Shown: positions 15,962-25,500, numbered from the stretch's first letter. The stretch: DNA of 64,000 nt from JACVRM01 sp963755085 (GCA_963755085.1 CAVWIN010000013.1:1-64000); one strand, 5' to 3'. Made by a program: numbers and translations. The notes: generated by a model from the letters alone, not told the origin.

Positions 15962-16960
15962 TCAGACCGCGGCATCGTACGCCGCTGCCGGCGGGCCGGC
16001 AGCGAGAACCCGCGCAACGAGTTGGGGCAACGTGCGTGGCGCGAACCGCTCGGCGCTCGAGGCGAGCTCCTCCGGCGTCCACCAGCGCATTCCGTCGACG
16101 CCCTCGGCGCGCAGCTGCTCCGGCGTGAAGACCGGCGCCGGCTCGAACGCATCCGCGCGGACGAGGAAGTAGCGGTCGGTCTGCCCGGCTCGGTCGCCGC
16201 GTTCGCCGAGCTGCCAGTGCGTCCGGTACCAGAGCTGCGGGCCAAGGTCGAACTCGTGCAGGCCGCACTCCTCGACGAGCTCCCGCCGGAGCGCGCGCTC
16301 GTCGGGCTCTCCGGCGTCGACGCCGCCTCCCGGCGGCGCCCAGACCTCGCGGTCCGGGAAGACGAAGCGGACGAGCAGCAGCCTGTCCAGCGGATCGAGC
16401 AGGACGGCGCGGACGGCGTCCCGGAGCGGGAGCCCGCTTGCGCGCCCGGCCAGCTCGTCGAACCAGCGCAGGCGCTCGTCCCAGGGGACCACCGCGTTCG
16501 CCGGCGAGGTCGAGGGCAGCACGAACAGGCGCGTCTCGCCGAACGACCGCTCCTGCACGCCGTGGTCGGTGCGCTCGCCGAAGACCCCGCGGTACGCCTC
16601 CTTGCCGACGAAGCCGATCCACCCCGGCTTGAGCTCGGCCGCCATGCCCTCGAGCCGCTCGCGCGCCCCCGCGAAGTCAGCGCGCCGCAAGTCGGACGAG
16701 CCCCGCGTCGTGCGCGGCGCGGCGTTCGTCAGGCCGATGCCGAAGCGAAGCGCCTCGCACTGCTCGGAGGGCTCGAGCACCCGCGGCGTCAGCCTCGCGG
16801 CACGCAGCAGCCGCCAGAAGTCGTTGCGCGGGTTGGCGAAATGGGCAGCCGCCGCGGCCGACACGCGTCCGGGATTGATTCCGCAGAATAGGATTCTCAA
16901 CTTCGGCAGTCCAGTGTCCCCGGCTCGCGGGAGCACATCCGGTACGTCGAAGGCGTCCAT
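15962..16960 (-). CDS. Fusion of Mug-type uracil-DNA glycosylase and NUDIX hydrolase
   Basis: A 332-residue protein. Residues about 20-170 match the mismatch-specific uracil/thymine-DNA glycosylase family, with motif 1 as CGINPGRVSAAAAAHFANP, then NDFWRLL, GFVGKEAYRGVFG and a second motif LPSTSPANA. Residues about 185-315 are a NUDIX domain with the box GGGVDAGEPDERALRRELVEECGL, matching Gx5Ex7REUxEExGU. The first domain removes deaminated bases from DNA and the second would hydrolyse a nucleotide or related compound. Both domains look intact in their key residues. The ATG start is at 16960. A long gap with no gene lies upstream. Confidence 0.88.
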   Translation of the reverse strand: MDAFDVPDVLPRAGDTGLPKLRILFCGINPGRVSAAAAAHFANPRNDFWRLLRAARLTPRVLEPSEQCEALRFGIGLTNAAPRTTRGSSDLRRADFAGARERLEGMAAELKPGWIGFVGKEAYRGVFGERTDHGVQERSFGETRLFVLPSTSPANAVVPWDERLRWFDELAGRASGLPLRDAVRAVLLDPLDRLLLVRFVFPDREVWAPPGGGVDAGEPDERALRRELVEECGLHEFDLGPQLWYRTHWQLGERGDRAGQTDRYFLVRADAFEPAPVFTPEQLRAEGVDGMRWWTPEELASSAERFAPRTLPQLVARVLAAGPPAAAYDAAV

Positions 16961-17054
16961 TGAGACGAAGCTTTACCGCGCGTGCTCAGCCACATCGCGC
17001 GAAGTGAGGAAGAAGAGGTGTGGTGTCGTTGCGCTGTCTCGCGGAGAGTCGAGC

Positions 17055-17338
17055 GCTTAGCTGTGTGCAGTTGGCTTCATCGGTGCCGCGCCGAAGCCGC
17101 GCTCAGCGTGGACGGGGAGCACAGCGTCGAGTCAATGCTTGCCCGCCTGGCGTGGCTGGCCGATCACTCTCACAGCGAGCAGGTCGCGAGCTACAGCGCG
17201 GCCCGGTAGGCCGACCTCAGCGTCAAGCTCGCCCACGGGAAATACGGAGCGACGGGACTCGTCGCCTTGCCCGACCGTGGGCGTGGAGACAGCCCGGCTT
17301 AGCTATGCGCAGTCGGCTTCAATAGTGCCGCACCGAAG
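17055..17338. repeat. Degenerate 42-bp direct repeat, copies 242 bp apart
   Basis: Copies at 17055-17096 and 17297-17338 agree at 35 of 42 positions. Both begin GCTTAGCT and share GTGCCGC near the end. They lie just upstream of the resolvase gene. They may be old duplication ends, recombinase accessory sites or remnants of a mobile element. Confidence 0.7.
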
Positions 17339-17488
17339 GCACGCATAAGCGGAGCCTGCGCGCCCGGTCGAAAGAGAGTTAGCGGCGTCCGAAGACCCGA
17401 GCGGGCTGGCTGGCTTGGCGTGATCACGCGGTGGAGCCTACAACGCCATGTCTTCTCGCCTCAGGCTGTGGCGTTCGCTATGCACCAT

Positions 17489-17514
17489 TTACACTAATCG
17501 GCCGTTTCGTGTAA
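17489..17514. promoter_or_regulatory. Imperfect 26-bp palindrome, possible recombinase crossover site
   Basis: TTACAC and GTGTAA arms flank a central CGGCCG, with 22 of 26 positions symmetric. It lies 67 bp upstream of the serine recombinase start. The size and centre fit a res site I or operator of small serine resolvases, which often bind upstream of their own genes (inference). Confidence 0.45.
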
Positions 17515-17581
17515 CGTGGCTCAATAATTGACCCCGCGCGGCTGTCACCGCCGGGGTCGTGACATAGGGAGGCGAGTCCCC

Positions 17582-18214
17582 ATGCGGGTCGTAGCGTACT
17601 GCCGTGTGAGTACCGAAGAACAAGCAGACAGTCGTGCAGGCTTGGAAGCTCAGAAGGCCGCCATCCGCGCGGAGTGCGCGCGGCGTAGGTGGGAGGTTGT
17701 CGCGATCATCGAGGACGCCGGGTACAGCGCCAAGGATCTAAAGCGTCCCGGTGTGCGTGCGGCGCTGGAGGAGCTTGAGCGGGGACGGGCAGATGGCCTC
17801 GTCGTGGCCAAAATCGACCGCCTCTCCAGGTCGATGCTCGATTTCACAGGGGTGATGGCCAAGGCTCAGAAGGAGGGTTGGGCGCTCGTAGCGCTCGATT
17901 GCGCGGTCGATACGACGACGCCTGCAGGCGAAGCGATGGCGCACGTGCTCGCGACCTTCGCTCAGTTCGAACGGCGGCTGATAGGCCAGCGGACGCGGGA
18001 TGCATTGGCCGTCAAGAAGCGGCAGGGAGTTCGGTTGGGTCGGCCTCAATCGATCTCTCCCAAGCTCGCAGGTCGCATCAGAACGATGCGGAATCGTGGG
18101 CTCACTCTCCAGGCAATCTGCGACAGGCTCAATGCTGAAGGGGTACCGACGCCGCGAGGAGGTTCCGTTTGGCGTCCGACATCACTCCGAGCGGTGCTCT
18201 CTACGACAACCTGA
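17582..18214 (+). CDS. Serine recombinase (resolvase/invertase family)
   Basis: A 210-residue site-specific recombinase. The catalytic serine is S10 in YCRVSTEEQ. LEAQKAAI, then GYSAKDLKRPG, KIDRLSRSMLDF with the conserved Arg, and FAQFERRLIGQRTRDALA (start of the long E helix) follow. A C-terminal DNA-binding region has KRQGVRLGRPQ and a resolvase-type HTH ending near SLRAVLS. The size fits Tn3 resolvases and DNA invertases, not large phage integrases. ATG 17582 was chosen because GGGAGGCGAG precedes it; an upstream GTG-like frame lacks family similarity. No transposase is nearby, so it marks a decayed or minimal mobile island. Confidence 0.9.
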   Translation: MRVVAYCRVSTEEQADSRAGLEAQKAAIRAECARRRWEVVAIIEDAGYSAKDLKRPGVRAALEELERGRADGLVVAKIDRLSRSMLDFTGVMAKAQKEGWALVALDCAVDTTTPAGEAMAHVLATFAQFERRLIGQRTRDALAVKKRQGVRLGRPQSISPKLAGRIRTMRNRGLTLQAICDRLNAEGVPTPRGGSVWRPTSLRAVLSTTT

Positions 18215-18298
18215 GCGAGGGCGACCGGCAGCAAGCGCCGGTCAATCAACCGGACTTGTGCTGGCAGTCTTTCGCCTCAACCTACGGCGTCACGGTTC

Positions 18299-18325
18299 GG
18301 GGGCGGGCGGGTCAAGCCCGCCCCC
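18299..18325 (-). terminator. GC-rich hairpin after the collagen-like gene
   Basis: A 10-bp stem (18299-18308 with 18316-18325) with a 7-base loop lies 11 bp beyond the collagen-like stop and 85 bp after the resolvase gene. No T tract follows on either strand. It could end both convergent transcripts. Confidence 0.5.
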
Positions 18326-18336
18326 ATCTCTCCACC

Positions 18337-19173
18337 TCAGCCGGTGATGTTGCCGATGTCCCCGCCGCGCGCCGCTGAGCGGTTGACCCAGAGGCCGTTA
18401 GCACCCGCGTCGTACTGATATTCCCACCCGTTGTTGACCGTCGAGGTCGCCGCAGGTCCACCGCGAGCCGGGAAGAACGTCGCGAGCATCGCGGTTGTGG
18501 TGCATGGATCGGGACAGGCCGCGTTCGGAGTGAACACACCGCCCGTCACGACCGCGACATCGAAGCCTTTGATCGTTCCCGTTACACCACCCGTCTGCAG
18601 TGTGCCGGGGCACACGCCGGGATTGGGCTGTGAGGCGCCCGCGATGGTCGTGAACGTTCCGTCGTAGGTACGAACGACTTGGATCGTCCCATCGTCTTGC
18701 GGGATGAACTGAAGCGTCCGCTTGTAGTCGTCGTTCGCCCAGTTGTCGCCGCAGTGGCTGGAGTCCAGGCCGGTGACGTGTGTTACGACCACGCCGGGAA
18801 CGCTGAGCCCAGCAGGCCCGGTGTCGCCCTTCGGCCCCTGAGCGCCGGTCGCACCAGCAGCCCCGGTGTCGCCCTTCGCGCCCGGCGATCCGGCCGGACC
18901 AGCCGGGCCCTGGGCGCCCTGCGCACCCGCCGCGCCCGCTGGTCCCCTCGGCCCCCTGACGTTCCACGAGAGCTTCCTCGCGCCTTTCGCGCAGATCAAC
19001 ATGTTCAGGTCGCCGGACGTATGCCGATTGCCCTTCGTGAGCGGTTCGACACACACCGTGATGACGCCATTGTGGACGCCCGGCCTTGGAGCGCCGCTGG
19101 CTGAAGCGATCGTGGCAACCGCGGCGAACAAAATCACAGCCGCCGCCAGCAGCTTCGCCGATCGTGACTTCAT
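18337..19173 (-). CDS. Secreted collagen-like (Gly-X-Y) protein
   Basis: A 278-residue exported protein. A signal peptide (residues 1-26) precedes a short domain with CVEPLTKGN and MLICAKGARKL. Residues about 73-121 are uninterrupted Gly-X-Y triplets such as GPRGPAGAAG and GPKGDTGPAG, the hallmark of bacterial collagen-like proteins. The C-terminal ~150 residues form a beta-rich domain with several Cys (SSHCGDNW, GVCPGTL, CPDPC) and no recognised family. It is probably a trimeric surface or secreted protein. The start has GGAGG before ATG. Its place beside a resolvase in a less GC-rich stretch suggests acquisition. Confidence 0.85.
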   Translation of the reverse strand: MKSRSAKLLAAAVILFAAVATIASASGAPRPGVHNGVITVCVEPLTKGNRHTSGDLNMLICAKGARKLSWNVRGPRGPAGAAGAQGAQGPAGPAGSPGAKGDTGAAGATGAQGPKGDTGPAGLSVPGVVVTHVTGLDSSHCGDNWANDDYKRTLQFIPQDDGTIQVVRTYDGTFTTIAGASQPNPGVCPGTLQTGGVTGTIKGFDVAVVTGGVFTPNAACPDPCTTTAMLATFFPARGGPAATSTVNNGWEYQYDAGANGLWVNRSAARGGDIGNITG

Positions 19174-19861
19174 TACGAGCCTCCTTCCGTGTTTCCTCCG
19201 GGCGCGGATTGTCCGCTCCTCGGATCGGGTTCAGCGAAGCTCGTCAGGAGGGTGCTCAGGTCCAACGCTTCACTGCGATCAAACGGCCACCGATGCACGG
19301 TTCGCATCCGTCGGCCTTCCACCCCCTGCCGCAGCGTCGCTATGCCTGTGGAAGGCATCATCCGGATGACCTCAGCACCCGCCTCATGCGGAAGGGGTGA
19401 AAGTTTCTAACGCCGCACTCGGCGCGGCGGGTGCACACAGGGCTCACTCCCTAGCAGGAGGAGGAGGGCGAGAAGCGCTTCCGGAGATTCCCGCAGCAAG
19501 ACAGGCACTCGTCATCACCGAGGAACGATCCTCGGAGTAACGCAAGGCGCTTGCTTCCCCTAGATTCCTCCCCCAGTGCAGAAGCGCGAGCTAGATCCGC
19601 AAGCTCTCAGTGACGGCGAAGACTGGTACGGAAACAATGCATCGTTCAAGAGCCCTGTCTGCGGGGGCACTTCATCGTGAGTGGCCACGTAACGCAAGGG
19701 TCGCGAATGCCCGCGCTGTGGCAAGGCCACCGCCTATGTGCGGGGCGGAAGTCTGCGCCTGGATCGGGTGGTGACTTGGAGTCGTCGTCCAATGGCGCGA
19801 CGCGATATGAACAAGCGCGAGGCGAGATGACAGGATCTTCCGCGGAGGTGAGGCAAGCAGC
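19174..19861. other. Gene-poor stretch with a possible zinc-ribbon remnant
   Basis: No gene with start, ribosome site and family support was seen. Between about 19692 and 19828 the plus strand encodes a short frame with CPRCGKATAYVRGG, a CxxC zinc-ribbon-like piece. It has no plausible start and ends at a TGA, so it looks like a remnant. The composition is lower in GC than neighbouring genes. Confidence 0.4.
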
Positions 19862-20200
19862 TTGGGTAAAGGCATCTACTTGATCCGGGACGACGGGCAG
19901 CTTGTCGAGATGACTGAGCAGCCGTACGACTCCGAGGATCTGCTCCAGGCACTCCTCGCCAAGTACCCGAGCTTGCTCGCAGGAGACCAGATTGGGGTCG
20001 CGCCCAGGCGGTGGCTGCTCGTCGGACGCGAAACCTCGTTGCCGTCCGAGGAAGACGGTGCTGGCCGCTGGTCGGTCGATCACCTCTTCATCGACCAAGA
20101 GGCGGTGCCGACGCTCGTTGAGGTCAAGCGAAGCAGCGACACGCGGATCAGGCGTGAGGTCGTTGGCCAGATGCTCGACTACGCAGCGAAGTGGGCCGGG
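19862..20200 (+). pseudogene. Truncated PD-(D/E)XK nuclease-like gene
   Basis: From TTG 19862, with GGAGGTGAGG upstream, the frame encodes GKGIYLIRDDGQLVEM, then SVDHLFIDQEAVPTLVEVKRS and REVVGQMLDYAA. This matches a family of predicted restriction-like nucleases (D...ExK core as VDH and VEVK). The match stops abruptly near 20200; the frame continues only into sequence antisense to the next gene and ends at 20404. The full-length family is several hundred residues, so this is a 5' fragment. The break probably marks the right edge of the island. Confidence 0.65.
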
Positions 20201-20210
20201 TTGCCCCGGC
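20195..20210 (-). terminator. Short hairpin after a small minus-strand gene
   Basis: GCCGGG and CCCGGC arms with a 4-base loop lie about 15 bp beyond the stop of the 86-residue gene. It coincides with the truncation point of the nuclease fragment. No T tract follows, so the terminator role is uncertain. Confidence 0.35.
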
Positions 20211-20225
20211 GCGCGTGTGACTGTG

Positions 20226-20486
20226 TTACGCCGCTTCCTCAGCCGCGGCGCGCGGCTCCGGCGGCGGTTCCGCCGCGGGCGCCGCCGCCTCCCCGAGATC
20301 CGGCTCGACCTCCGGCTCGCGTCGCTCCAGGCGTTCCGCGAACGCGACCCGCAGGTCTTCCCCGCTCACCTCGAGCTGGTAGCGCGGCCGGCGCGGGATC
20401 TTGACAACGCGCACTTCCTCGGTCGCACCGGCGTAGCAGCGTGCGTACGCCTCCGCCTCGCTCAGCACCCGCAGCCTGGTCGCCAT
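20226..20486 (-). CDS. Hypothetical small acidic-tailed protein
   Basis: An 86-residue protein from ATG 20486. The N-terminal half has ATRLRVLSEAEAYARCY then VRVVKIPRRPRYQLEVSGEDLR, a compact ordered segment. The C-terminal third is Glu/Ala/Pro-rich and looks disordered. I recall similar small proteins in deep actinobacteria but no function. It is divergent from the OsmC gene with an 87-bp gap that should hold both promoters. Confidence 0.55.
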   Translation of the reverse strand: MATRLRVLSEAEAYARCYAGATEEVRVVKIPRRPRYQLEVSGEDLRVAFAERLERREPEVEPDLGEAAAPAAEPPPEPRAAAEEAA

Positions 20487-20573
20487 CGCGCGGCAGCGTA
20501 TGCCGGTCTGGGGGCAAGCGCAACCGTGAAAGACGGGGACGGCCGCTCGGAGCGACCAGTAGCGTTCGCCGCC

Positions 20574-20978
20574 GTGATCCGCCCGCGCCGCGACTACCGC
20601 GTCGACCTCGCCCGCGACGGCACGCTCGCCACAGACCGCGGCCGGACGCTCGACGCGCCGCCCGCGTGGACACCCGAGCACCTCGTGCTCGCCGCGCTCG
20701 CACGTTGCACACTGCTGGCGCTCGAGTACCACGCCAAGCGCGAGTCGGTCTCGGCCGGGCTCACGGCGTCGGCGTCCGGCCACGTGAACCGGCGGGAGGA
20801 CGGGAGCTGGGGCTTCGTGGAGCTCACGTGCGCCCTCGAGGTGACCCTCGACCCGGAGCCGCCGCCGCCCGAGCTCGCCGGCCTGATCGCCCGGACGGAG
20901 GAAGGCTGCTTCGTCGGTGCGTCCCTGGTGCCGAAGCCGACGTACCACTGGCGTGTCAATGGGGTGGACATCGCGTGA
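20574..20978 (+). CDS. OsmC/Ohr family protein
   Basis: A 134-residue protein starting at GTG 20574. The signature PEHLVLAALARCTLLALEYHAKR carries the conserved peroxidatic-type Cys of the OsmC fold, and EEGCFVGASL near the end supplies a second Cys. Members reduce organic hydroperoxides or handle sulfur. The stop overlaps the next gene, a cysteine-desulfurase-like enzyme, by four bases (GTGA), so a thiol or sulfur-related role is plausible. Confidence 0.78.
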   Translation: MIRPRRDYRVDLARDGTLATDRGRTLDAPPAWTPEHLVLAALARCTLLALEYHAKRESVSAGLTASASGHVNRREDGSWGFVELTCALEVTLDPEPPPPELAGLIARTEEGCFVGASLVPKPTYHWRVNGVDIA

Positions 20979-22141
20979 CCCTCACCGCCTTCGAGGTTGC
21001 CGCCGTGCGCGCGCGCTTCTCCGCGCTCGACCGCCCGCTCGCCTTCTTCGACGCCCCGGCCGGGACGCAGGCGCCCGACGAGGTGATCGACGCGATCGCG
21101 GGCTACCTCCGCCACGCCAACGCGAACCTCGGCACCCCCGACTACGACACCGCGCGCGAGACCGTCGAGCTCGTCGAGCACGCCCACGATGTCGCCGGCA
21201 GCTTCCTCGGCTGCGCCGCGGACGACACCGTCTTCGGCGCGAACATGACCACACTCAACTTCGCGCTTTCACGCGCGGCTGCCCGCGAGCTCCGCGCCGG
21301 CGACGAGGTCGTCGTCACCCGGCTCGACCACGACGCGAGCGTGTCGCCCTGGCTCGAGCTCGCCCGCGACCTCGACCTCGTCGTGCGCTTCGCCGACGTC
21401 GACGACGAGTGCAGCCTCGACCTCGCCGACCTGGAGCGGCAGCTCTCGGACCGCACCCGTGTCGTCGCCTTCCCGCTCGCCTCGAACGCGATCGGAACGG
21501 TCACGGACGTCACGCGCGTGGTGGAGCTCGCGCACGCCGCCGGCGCCCTCGCGTGGGCCGACGCCGTCCACTTCGCGCCCCACGCGCCGATCGACGTCGC
21601 CGCGCTCGGGGTCGACGTGCTCCTGTGCTCGCCGTACAAGTTCTACGGGCCGCACCTGGGCCTCGCGTACGTGAAATCGGAGGTCGCGGAGCGGTGGCGA
21701 CCGTACAAGGTGAGGCCTGCCGCGAACGAGCCGCTCGGTCGCCGGTTCGAGACGGGCACCGCGCCGCACGAGCTATTCGCAGGCTTCATCGCTGCCGTCG
21801 AATACATCGAGTCGATCGGGTGGGAAGCGATCCATGCGCAGGAGACGGCGCTCGGCGCACGCTTCCTCGCCGGGTTGCCCGATCACTGCCGTCTGTACGG
21901 CCCAAACGGCATGGACAAGCGGGTTTCGACGTTCGCCTTCACCGCAAAGGGATACTCGCCCGCAGAAGTCGCGGCTGCCCTTGGACGCGCGGACATCGCG
22001 GTCGGCCACGGTGACTTCTACGCCGTCGAGGTCATTGAAAGGCTCGGCTTGCCGGAAGGTGTCGTCCGCGCTGGAATCGTCCACTACAACACCGCTGCCG
22101 AGGTTGACCGGCTCCTTGAGGAGTTGACGCGACTGCATTAG
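20975..22141 (+). CDS. Class V aminotransferase, cysteine desulfurase-like
   Basis: A 388-residue PLP enzyme. The N-terminus has FFDAPAGTQAPDEVIDAI, then FGANMTTLNFALSRA. The cofactor Asp/His region is WADAVHFAPHAPID, and the Schiff-base lysine lies in LLCSPYKFYGPH. The C-terminus RAGIVHYNTAAEVDRLLEEL is the usual SufS/NifS-like end. The length fits the family. A catalytic Cys loop is not obvious near the end, so some members act as lyases or isopenicillin-epimerase-like enzymes instead. It is translationally coupled to the OsmC gene. A fragment related to its 3' end recurs at 30054-30128. Confidence 0.8.
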   Translation: MTLTAFEVAAVRARFSALDRPLAFFDAPAGTQAPDEVIDAIAGYLRHANANLGTPDYDTARETVELVEHAHDVAGSFLGCAADDTVFGANMTTLNFALSRAAARELRAGDEVVVTRLDHDASVSPWLELARDLDLVVRFADVDDECSLDLADLERQLSDRTRVVAFPLASNAIGTVTDVTRVVELAHAAGALAWADAVHFAPHAPIDVAALGVDVLLCSPYKFYGPHLGLAYVKSEVAERWRPYKVRPAANEPLGRRFETGTAPHELFAGFIAAVEYIESIGWEAIHAQETALGARFLAGLPDHCRLYGPNGMDKRVSTFAFTAKGYSPAEVAAALGRADIAVGHGDFYAVEVIERLGLPEGVVRAGIVHYNTAAEVDRLLEELTRLH

Positions 22142-22549
22142 CGGTGGCTGACGAGAAGCCGCCGGCGGCCGCGAACTGGCTTGGTGGCGCGGTTCGTGCG
22201 GCCGCACGCGGCAATGGCAGCGCTCGTCGTCGCCTGCCGCTTGACAGGCACCTATTCCTCTCAGTAGTCCGTCTCGGCGGAGCGCGAACGCCGACGCCCG
22301 ATCGCATACGGCACGGCCACAGCAGCCGCCAGGGCGAGCGATCCGGCGCGGCGAGGAGGGCGACGGCCAGGCCCGAGTGGCCGGCGCCGGCGACCTGCCC
22401 GCCCCGCCGCCGCCGCCTCGAGCCTCGGCAGCTCGGGTGCGCCCGGCATGACCCTCCAACAGCTTGCCAGTGGCCGCAGGTCGTACCGTCCAAGTGGCGG
22501 GCGCGGGTTATGAGGCCGAGCGTTGTCGCCGTAGGATCGACGGAGGCAC
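22142..22549. other. Gap between desulfurase-like gene and ATPase regulator
   Basis: About 400 bp with no supported gene. A minus-strand frame at 22261-22449 could encode 62 residues with one hydrophobic stretch (SLALAAAVAVPYAIG) and a basic tail. It has no clear ribosome site or family, so I do not call it. The promoter of the ATPase regulator must lie in the right half. Confidence 0.4.
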
Positions 22550-25500
22550 GTGACCATCGCGACGTTCGTCGGCCGTGAGCAGGAGCTCGCGTCTCTCGAG
22601 GGCTTCCTCGAGCGGTTCCCGCACGGGCTGTCCGCGGTCGTCATCGAAGGTCAGGCGGGAATCGGGAAGACGACGGTCTGGCTCGAGGCGCTGCGGCTCG
22701 CCGAGGAGCGTGACCTCCGCGTCCTCAAGGCCCGCCCGGCCGAGAGCGAGGCCGACCTCTCGTACGCCGCGCTCGCCGACCTCGTCGGTGCCGCGTTCGA
22801 CGAGACGCGGAGCTCACTCCCGGCCGTTCAGGAGCGGGCGCTCGCCTCCGCGCTCCTGCGCGCCGAGCCAGGCGCCGGCGCCGACGGCCGGCTCACGGGC
22901 ACGGCCCTCGTCAGCCTGCTCGCAGCGCTCGCCGAACGGGAGCCGGTGCTGGTGGCCATCGACGACGTGCAGTGGCTCGATCCCGCCACCGAGCAGGCGC
23001 TGACGTTCGCGTTTCGCCGGCTTCCGCCGCAGCTCGGCCTGCTCCTCGCCAGGCGTGCGGAGCCCGGCGGCGAGCTTCCCCTCGGGCTGTCGCGGGCGTT
23101 CCCCGACGAGAGCCTCGAGCGGATCGCGCCCCAGCCCCTCTCGCTCGCTGCCCTGTACCAGCTCATAAAGAGCCGCCTAGACCTGTCGCTCCCGCGTCCG
23201 GTGCTGATCCGGCTCGCCGAGGCGACGGACGGCAACCCGTTCTTCGCGATCGAGCTGGCGCGTGCGTACGCGAGCCGGCCCGACGACCACGACCTTGGCC
23301 AGCCGCTGCCGGTCCCGCCCAGCGTCGAAGAAGTCGTCGCCGCCCATGCCGGCACGCTGTCCGACGCGGCGCGCCAGGTTGCGCTGGCCGCTGCGAGCAC
23401 GTCGCACCCGACCTCGACGCTGCTCGCCGGCGCGCTCGGCGAGGAGACGATGAGCGCCGGGCTGATCGAGGCCGAGGAGGCCGGCGTCCTGACTGTCGAG
23501 GACAGCCGGATCCGGTTCTCGCATCCGCTGCTGGCCTCGGTGATCTACCGCTCCGCGTCGCACGAGCGTCGCCGGCAGCTCCACCGCCGCCTCGCGACCG
23601 TCGTCACGGACACCGAGCAGCGCGCGCGTCACCTGGCGCTCAGTGCGACGGAGCCGGATCCGACGATCGCCGCCGAGCTCGAGGAAGCCGCCCGGCAGGC
23701 AGCGGGCAGAGGCGCGCAACGCGCCGCCGCCGAGCTGTTCGCCGCGTCGATCCGGCTCACGCCGGGCGACCAGGTCGAGGATCGCGCACGTCGCCGTGCT
23801 CGCCGAGGCGTCCGCGCAGCTCGCAGCGGGAGACGTCGAGGCCGCCCGCGTGCTGGCAGAGGAGGCGACCGCCGACGCTCCGACTCCGGATCTTCGCGCC
23901 GCCGCCGAGGAGGTGATGGGCGAAATCCTGTGGGTCGCGGGCACCTTCGTGGGCGCGAGCACGCACCTCGAGCGAGCCCTCGAGGCTGCGCCCGACGACC
24001 AGGCCCTCGCAGCGCGCCTCTACCCGAAGCTCGTCTACTTCAACGCTGCGCACGACCCGGCGCGGGCGGTCGAGCTGGCGGACGCGGCGATCGAGATGCT
24101 CGATCCCGAGCGGGCTCCCGGCGCGCTGGCCACGGTGGTCATCTCGCGGATGTGGGCGAGCCTGGTGCTCGGCGACGCTCCACGGCCCGAGCTGCTGGAG
24201 CAATGGCGGGAGCTCGAGGAGCGTGCAGGCCCCGAGTCGCCGAAGAACGTGCTGCCGCTCATCTACTTCCACTCCATCGACGACTTCGAGGCGGCGAGGG
24301 CACGGCATGCGGTCGAGGACGAGTGGTACCGCCTGCGCGGCGAGGACGACTGGCGCGCCGAACGGCGCGCGCACCGCGCCTACGCGGAGTTCCGGGCGGG
24401 GGAGTGGGACCTCGCCGAGGAGCTGCTCGAGGAGAGCAGCGCGGCGATCGCGCAAGTCGAACGGCCGGGGCCGTGGGCGATGGTCTTCCGTTTCCGGTCG
24501 ATCGTGGATGCGGGCCGCGGGAGGGTCGAGCGGGCGCGCGAGACGCTGGAGCCCCTGATCGAGGACGCAGCGCGTGCGCCCGCCGCGCGCTGGTGGGAGG
24601 CGCTGATGCTGTCCAGCCTCGCCTTCGTCGAGTTCTCGGCCGGCCGGTACCGGGAAGTCGAGAATGCGCTCGCCCGCATGGACGAGCACATCGCCGCGAT
24701 CGGCGCGCGCGAGTGCTTCCCCGACCGGAGCGAGCCGCTCCGCATCGAGTCGCTCATCGCGCTCGACGACCTCGACGGCGCGAGGCGCGTGCTCGAGCGT
24801 CTGGAGGAGCGCGGGCGCCGTTTCCCGCGCCTGTGGATCGACGTCACGCTGCCTCGCGCGCGTGCGCTCGTGCTGGCCGCCGACGGCGACGTCCCGGGCG
24901 CGCTGGCCGCCCTCGACGCCCTCGACGAGACCGAGGCCGCGAAGCTCCCGTTCGATCTCGGCCTGACGCTGCTCACGCGGGGGCGCCTGAACCGCCGGGC
25001 GCGGCAGCGCCGCGCCGCAGCGGACGACCTCGAGCAGGCGCTCCAGGTCTTCGAGCGGCTCGGGGCGCCGGACTGGGCCGAGCAGGCGCGTTCCGAGCTC
25101 GAGCGCGTCGGGCTGCGCCGCGCCCCGAAGGAGCTGACGAGTACGGAGCTGCGCGTCGCAGAGCTCGCCGCCGCCGGAATGACGAACCGGGAGGTGGCGG
25201 CGCAGGCGTTCATGAGCCCCAAGACCGTCGAGGCGAACCTCGCGCGCGTCTACCGCAAGCTCGGCATCCACTCCCGCGCCGAGCTCGGTGCGCGTATTGC
25301 CGGGCAGGCCGCCGAGGCGGCGCCGCGGCAACAGGCTCACACCCGCGGGCTGGCCACCATCCTCTTCACCGACCTGGTGTCCTCGACCGAGAAGGCGCGG
25401 GCGCTCGGCGACGCGGCCTGGTCGGCGCTCCTCGACCAGCACAACAAGGCGCTGCGTGCCGAGCTCGCACGGTTCTCCGGCGAGGAGATCGACACGGCCG

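Larger units (their letters stand above)
16961..17581. other. Stretch without a credible gene at the left edge of an accessory island
   Basis: The 620 bp between the Mug-NUDIX start and the resolvase start hold only short frames with no recognisable product. Base composition looks less GC-rich than in flanking genes. It contains a degenerate 42-bp direct repeat and an imperfect palindrome, each listed separately. Confidence 0.6.

Noticed and set aside
14874..16622. A 582-residue protein spanning the second CAP gene and the Mug-NUDIX gene
   Set aside because: Its first part is antisense-frame noise of the NUDIX gene and its last part is out of frame with the paralogue.
18816..18960. CRISPR-like repeats
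   Set aside because: The periodicity is the nine-base Gly-X-Y coding pattern of the collagen-like gene.
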